From positions 1 through 60,651 of the forward strand of contig CAMWKH010000016.1 of assembly GCA_947174805.1 (NCBI GenBank): a DNA stretch of 60,651 nt. The letters are read 5' to 3'. The notes below the pieces were generated by a model, which did not search any database, was not told where the DNA came from, and saw nothing but the letters and a program-made list of their open reading frames with translations. Source of the stretch: an uncultured Roseburia sp. (GTDB lineage: Bacteria > Bacillota > Clostridia > Lachnospirales > Lachnospiraceae). Position numbers and translations under genes: made by a program. Positions 57,098 through 60,651 of the stretch are shown here, piece by piece. The first letter of the stretch is position 1; each line of letters starts with the position of its first letter.

Positions 57098-57505
57098 TTA
57101 CCGGGCAGCGCCTGAGCCGCCTTGACCTGTAGTACCATTTCCCGCAGCAGCGCCCTCAGATGTGCCTCCTGCCCCGTTTCCTGTTCCATTATTTCCATTT
57201 TCTGTGGAACCTGCATTCCCTGTACCTGTGGCGTCCTCTACACCGTTTTCCACATCATTGCCAATATCTTCGGCTCCGTCCACAATGGCGTCCCCTGCAT
57301 CTTCTATGGCATCTGCGGCATCATCCACAACACCGTTTCCGTTGTTATTTGTATTATTGCCGTTGTCTTTGCCCCCTGTGGTGGATTCTACATTTGTGCC
57401 GTCTGTATTTCCATTGTCATCGGCATTGTCACCCATACCACAAGCTGCCAGAGTAACCAAAGATAAAGCCATTACACTGCAGAGCAGCATTTTCTTTACT
57501 CTCAT
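57098..57505 (-). CDS. low-complexity secreted lipoprotein
   Basis: A 135-residue protein with a lipoprotein signal (VTLAACGMG, Cys22). The mature part is almost only Gly, Asn, Asp, Thr, Glu and Ala, with a short helical DDAADAIEDAGDAIVDGAEDI centre. No catalytic domain. Such proteins coat cells or spores in some Clostridia; the neighbour spoVA genes make a spore role possible but unproven. It begins 101 nt after spoVAE. Confidence 0.7.
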   Translation of the reverse strand: MRVKKMLLCSVMALSLVTLAACGMGDNADDNGNTDGTNVESTTGGKDNGNNTNNNGNGVVDDAADAIEDAGDAIVDGAEDIGNDVENGVEDATGTGNAGSTENGNNGTGNGAGGTSEGAAAGNGTTGQGGSGAAR

Positions 57506-57606
57506 TTTCTGCTTCCTCCTTTAGACAAACTCTTTTTCCATAGCTCGAAGATATTTTGCGCAAAAATTTGCTTTCTATTCCTTACAGAATCTGTTAATGT
57601 GATCTG

Positions 57607-57966
57607 TCAAGATTTCATTTTCGGCTCAAACACCAGGCTGGCCAGATAACCGAAAACTAAAGCGGCGCTTATTCCCACAGCGCTGGCTTTAAAGCCTCCC
57701 ATAAAAATTCCAAGAAATCCCTCCTGCTCCACGGCTTCTTTTACCCCTTTCCAAAGGGTATTGCCAAATCCAAGGAGGGGAACGCTGGCCCCTGCCCCGG
57801 CGTACTCCATCAGGGGTTCATAGACGCCAACCGCCCCCAACACCGCCCCGCTGCAAACAAGAAGCACCATTATTCGCCCCGGAAGCATTTTTGTTTTATC
57901 CATTAAAATCTGGGTCAGGGCGCAGATAAGGCCTCCCACCCAAAATGCATTGATATAATCCATCAT
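57607..57966 (-). CDS. spoVAE: stage V sporulation protein AE
   Basis: A 119-residue membrane protein with four hydrophobic segments (FWVGGLICALTQILMDKTK start; VPLLGFGNTL; GFLGIFMGGFKASAVGISAA). Part of the SpoVA channel that moves dipicolinic acid into and out of spores. It overlaps the spoVAD stop by 4 nt (ATGA). Confidence 0.93.
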   Translation of the reverse strand: MMDYINAFWVGGLICALTQILMDKTKMLPGRIMVLLVCSGAVLGAVGVYEPLMEYAGAGASVPLLGFGNTLWKGVKEAVEQEGFLGIFMGGFKASAVGISAALVFGYLASLVFEPKMKS

Positions 57967-59000
57967 GATTCCCTCTCTCCTTCCTGCTCTATCACTACTC
58001 CGTGGGCAATTCCCGGCACGGACTGTCCTTCATTGAAACTGACTGTGGACAAAAGGGCTCCTGTGGGCACAAAAAGAATCCTCTTAATGGCTCCCTGCTC
58101 TAACATAGGAAGATAGTGAGCGCTTAAGGTCACCGCAGAACAGCCGCACCCGGACCCCCCGGAGCCTGTCCCCTGTTTTTCCTTATCATAAATTAGAATG
58201 CCGCAGTCCTCATGCACGGAGGAAATATCTATTTTTTTCCTCTTTAATAAGTCAATCAAAATTTCCTGGCCCACATAACCCAAATCCCCGGTAATAATCT
58301 TATCGTAATCCTCAGGCTTTCTCTTAAAATCTTCCAGGTTCTGGGCGATGAGATTTGCCGCCGCAGGAGCCATGGCAGCCCCCATATTCATGGAATCCTT
58401 CACACCCATATCTACGATTTTACCAGTGGTAATCCCGGTAATTCTAATGCGGCTTCTCTTGCCGGACAGGATAAAGGCTCCGCTTCCTGTAACGGTCCAG
58501 GTAGCTGATATGGGCCTCTGGTTGGCATACTCCAGGGGAAATCGAAACTGTTTCTCTGCACTGGCAAAATGGCTGGAAGTCAATGCCGCCACAGTTTTGG
58601 CATACCCTGCTCCCACGCACATTGCCGCTAAAGATAAGGATTCCCCTGCGGTGGAACATGCCCCGTACAGGCCGAACAAAGGAATCTCATAATCCATCAG
58701 CCCGAAAGACGTGGCGATATTCTGCCCCAAAAGATCCCCTGCAAAGAGATACCGGATATCCTCCGGCTTTAGTTTTCCTTTTCCCATGGCAAGGGCCAAA
58801 GCCTCCTTCTGCAGGGTGCTCTCCGCCTGCTCCCAGTTATCCTCCCCGAATTTATCGTCCCCACATACCATATCAAAGCATTTTCCTAAGGGGCCTTCCC
58901 CTTCTTTTTTTCCCACAACAGAAGCGCTGGATGTAATGTAGACTTCTCTTGGAAAACGAAGGCTCTGCTCCCCCACATAATAATTCACTTTTTCCGGCAT
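57963..59000 (-). CDS. spoVAD: stage V sporulation protein AD
   Basis: A 345-residue thiolase-like protein, the DPA-binding part of the SpoVA channel. Family pieces: AGDLLGQNIATSFG, GLYGACSTAGESL near 110, TSSHFASAEKQFRFP and GDLGYVGQEILIDLL. ATG at 59000 has GGAG 9 nt upstream; TTG at 59015 is an upstream alternative. No spoVAC lies upstream; 59,001-59,171 has no ORF. Confidence 0.94.
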   Translation of the reverse strand: MPEKVNYYVGEQSLRFPREVYITSSASVVGKKEGEGPLGKCFDMVCGDDKFGEDNWEQAESTLQKEALALAMGKGKLKPEDIRYLFAGDLLGQNIATSFGLMDYEIPLFGLYGACSTAGESLSLAAMCVGAGYAKTVAALTSSHFASAEKQFRFPLEYANQRPISATWTVTGSGAFILSGKRSRIRITGITTGKIVDMGVKDSMNMGAAMAPAAANLIAQNLEDFKRKPEDYDKIITGDLGYVGQEILIDLLKRKKIDISSVHEDCGILIYDKEKQGTGSGGSGCGCSAVTLSAHYLPMLEQGAIKRILFVPTGALLSTVSFNEGQSVPGIAHGVVIEQEGERES

Positions 59001-59219
59001 ACCTTTTCTCTCCAATCTTTTTATTTTCAGATTCTTATTTTATTCTTCCAAAAAAAAATAAAAATAGGTATGCCAAATATTGGATGAAAAATTTTAATAA
59101 ATAACCCCGTCCAAAATCCCGGAAATTACAATAAAATTGGTATCACCCGCTTCTTTTGTGCTATCCCCCTCTTGTCATCTAGTTTTAATTACTATATAAT
59201 AAGACTAAGAGGTGATAAC

Positions 59220-59846
59220 ATGTCAACAGATATCCATGCATTTTTAAAAGAAATCTTAGAAAAACTTCAGACCATAGACTATGTAAAACCGGAATCCCTG
59301 CCCAATATTGACCTTTATATGGACCAGGTCACCACCTTTATGGATTCCCAGCTCGCTTCCACCAAGCGCTATGAAGACGATAAAATACTTACAAAAACCA
59401 TGATTAACAATTATGCCAAGAACAACCTGCTCCCCCCTCCCAACAAGAAAAAATATTCCAAAGAGCATGTTCTTGCACTGCTTTTTATCTACTATTTTAA
59501 AAATATTTTAAGCATCAGCGATATCCAGAGTATCCTAAACCCTCTGACGGAAAAATATTTCGGAAACACAGAGCCTGAAGGATTAAATCTGGAGGATATC
59601 TACCGGGAAGTGTTCAGTTTGGAACATCAGGAAGTCCAGCACATTTTAAAGGACCTGGCGAAAAAATATAAGACCAGCACAAAAACATTCCCGGACACTT
59701 CCCCGTCGGAAGGGGAGATGCTGCATAAGTTTGCCTTTATCTGCATGTTAAGTTTTGACGTTTACATTAAAAAAATGATTATTGAGCAGACCATAGATGA
59801 CATGGCCACTGCCTCCAAAAAAGGAAAAAAAGAGGAAAAGAAATAA
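59220..59846 (+). CDS. DUF1836 protein
   Basis: A 208-residue protein of the DUF1836 family: an N-terminal winged-helix/MerR-like segment (ILTKTMINNYAKNNLLPPPNKKKYSKEHV) near 60-90 followed by a helical domain. Probably DNA-binding; the family is unstudied. ATG at 59220 has AGAGGTG upstream. Its stop is 6 nt from the convergent yerC stop. Confidence 0.85.
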   Translation: MSTDIHAFLKEILEKLQTIDYVKPESLPNIDLYMDQVTTFMDSQLASTKRYEDDKILTKTMINNYAKNNLLPPPNKKKYSKEHVLALLFIYYFKNILSISDIQSILNPLTEKYFGNTEPEGLNLEDIYREVFSLEHQEVQHILKDLAKKYKTSTKTFPDTSPSEGEMLHKFAFICMLSFDVYIKKMIIEQTIDDMATASKKGKKEEKK

Positions 59847-59852
59847 TTCTTT

Positions 59853-60149
59853 TCACTCTTCTTTTTCTTTTAACCGTTCAAAAACCATATCATATCCGTC
59901 TTTCCCGTAATTTAACGAGCGGTTAACCCTGCTTATGGTGGCTGTGGAGGCACCGGTTTTTTCGGCTATTTCCAGATATGTCTTCTGGGTTCTTAACATA
60001 TAAGCCACTTCCATTCTCTGGGACAGGGACAATAATTCGTTCACCGTACATATGTCCTCAAAAAAAGTGTAGCACTCTTCTCTGTCCTTTAAACTCAGTA
60101 TTCCGTCAAACAAGCGGTTAACCGCCTCTGTCCTGATATTTTTACTCAT
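59853..60149 (-). CDS. yerC: YerC/YecD-family TrpR-like regulator
   Basis: A 98-residue single TrpR-like DNA-binding domain (EELLSLSQRMEVAYMLRTQK type, here TVNELLSLSQRMEVAYML; helix-turn-helix at YLEIAEKTGASTATISRV). The family is widespread in Firmicutes near purD/pcrB genes and its ligand is unknown. AGGAGG-type site precedes the ATG. Confidence 0.92.
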   Translation of the reverse strand: MSKNIRTEAVNRLFDGILSLKDREECYTFFEDICTVNELLSLSQRMEVAYMLRTQKTYLEIAEKTGASTATISRVNRSLNYGKDGYDMVFERLKEKEE

Positions 60150-60221
60150 ACATTTCTCCTCCTAACATAATTTTCCCCAAAGAAAATTTTATCATATTAA
60201 AGTGTCAAAGTAAATATTCCC

Positions 60222-60250
60222 TTGACAGAATTTTTGCCAGAGGATAAGAT
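60222..60250 (+). promoter_or_regulatory. sigma-A promoter of cobalamin riboswitch transcript
   Basis: TTGACA-N17-TAAGAT, just before the riboswitch. Confidence 0.75.
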
Positions 60251-60264
60251 AAAGTTAATATAAC

Positions 60265-60466
60265 TTTTTGTGGTCATAGAGTTGCTTTGTTGACCTATGA
60301 ATGGACAAGGGAATCAGGTGAGAATCCTGAACGGTACCGCCGCTGTATGCGTTTTGCCTGTCATCCGTTGGCGAAAGCCAGTCATTGGGGAAACCTGAGA
60401 AGGCAGGAGGCAGGCACAGGCAGGAAATTATGCCTAAATGCGCAAGTCAGAAGACCTACAAAAAGG
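60265..60466 (+). ncRNA. cobalamin riboswitch
   Basis: Conserved B12-aptamer blocks occur in order: GGGAATCAGGTGAGAATCC and CCGCCGCTGTA (60309-60347), GCGAAAGCCAGTCATTGGGG (60371-60390), and the B12-box-like GCGCAAGTCAGAAGACCTAC (60440-60459). Edges are approximate. The controlled gene lies beyond the window end, commonly a cobalamin or cobalt importer or a B12-independent isozyme. Confidence 0.92.
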
Positions 60467-60472
60467 GAGCGT

Positions 60473-60503
60473 CAGATAAGAGCTTTATCTGCCGTTTTAT
60501 TTT
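60473..60503 (+). terminator. riboswitch expression-platform hairpin
   Basis: CAGATAA/TTATCTG stem with a 5-nt loop followed by TTTTATTTT, directly after the cobalamin aptamer. Confidence 0.7.
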
Positions 60504-60515
60504 CATGGAAACACG

Positions 60516-60542
60516 GCTGTGATATTTGTCACGGCTTTTTTT
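60516..60542 (+). terminator. second hairpin-T-run after cobalamin riboswitch
   Basis: GCTGTGA/TCACGGC (one wobble), 6-nt loop, then seven T. A second strong terminator 13 nt after the first. From 60,543 to the end of the window I see only AT-rich leader sequence. Confidence 0.75.
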
Positions 60543-60651
60543 GTACCTTAGTTTTTAGACAAAATAAGTCTGGCAAAGCAAAAAAATTACTTTTGTAAAG
60601 CAATTTGGTAAATAGTCAAGAAGTATTTTGAAATGATTTTCAGACAAAAGG

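Noticed and set aside
60287..60598. 103-codon open frame at the window end
   Set aside because: It lies in the cobalamin riboswitch and its terminator hairpins.

Overview
The window looks like the chromosome of a flagellated, spore-forming Firmicute of the Lachnospiraceae (Clostridium cluster XIVa) type. The signs are Lachnospiraceae-style flagellins, SpoVAD/SpoVAE, lysine synthesis through LL-diaminopimelate aminotransferase (DapL), a class III fructose-1,6-bisphosphatase, YerC/YecD and DUF1836 regulators, and YesM/YesN-type two-component sugar sensing. Genus assignment is inference. I saw no tRNA, rRNA, CRISPR array or insertion sequence.

Region 1 (1-14,660) is an accessory and motility region. 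After a hydrolase, an XRE regulator and an AAA-ATPase/PD-(D/E)XK gene come three paralogous giant flagellin genes (681, 601 and 1015 aa). Their ends are nearly identical and their middles unrelated; one middle is a GxGIGxG-type beta-helix. Each has a sigma-28-type promoter and a leader with paired GGA motifs. Each is followed by PD-(D/E)XK nuclease-family sequence, intact or decayed. A Sel1-repeat gene between flagellins 2 and 3 also has a sigma-28-like promoter. Pseudogene fragments and a 63-bp dispersed repeat show past rearrangement.

Region 2 (14,665-24,950) is metabolic. It holds asnA plus an HMGL-type aldolase, then a leftward operon dapA-dapB-fbp-nfo behind a clear lysine riboswitch and terminator. 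A corrinoid adenosyltransferase, a tandem-OB SSB-like protein and typA follow.

Region 3 (25,026-27,540) is an AT-rich island with a complete MunI-like type II restriction-modification system: endonuclease, controller protein and MT-A70 methyltransferase.

Region 4 (27,547-39,138) is one long leftward gene string. Reading in the direction of transcription: histidine kinase, receiver-HD-GYP, CheR, second histidine kinase, second receiver-HD-GYP, CheY-like receiver, Hpt, eukaryotic-type HisA, glutamine synthetase, ANTAR regulator, dapF, dapL. The signalling half has no DNA-binding output; its visible outputs are two HD-GYP domains, and both kinases end in a degenerate Hpt-like domain.

Region 5 (39,195-47,756) has a YjbR-MGMT fusion, a MATE exporter, guaB, a PAP2 phosphatase, and a tightly coupled three-gene candidate defence cassette: a DUF262 protein with a sigma-1.1-like N-terminus, a DUF3696 AAA ATPase, and an unrecognised protein.

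Region 6 (46,716-56,921) is a sugar uptake and sensing locus: mglB-mglA-mglC, then a YesN/YesM regulator pair, a membrane-anchored sugar-binding protein and a conventional MglB-like lipoprotein. The first MglB appears circularly permuted, and MglC carries about 220 extra N-terminal coiled-coil residues. This pair is the most unusual thing in the window.

Region 7 (57,098-60,651) has a low-complexity lipoprotein, spoVAE/spoVAD without spoVAC, DUF1836 and YerC regulators, and a cobalamin riboswitch whose target lies beyond the window.
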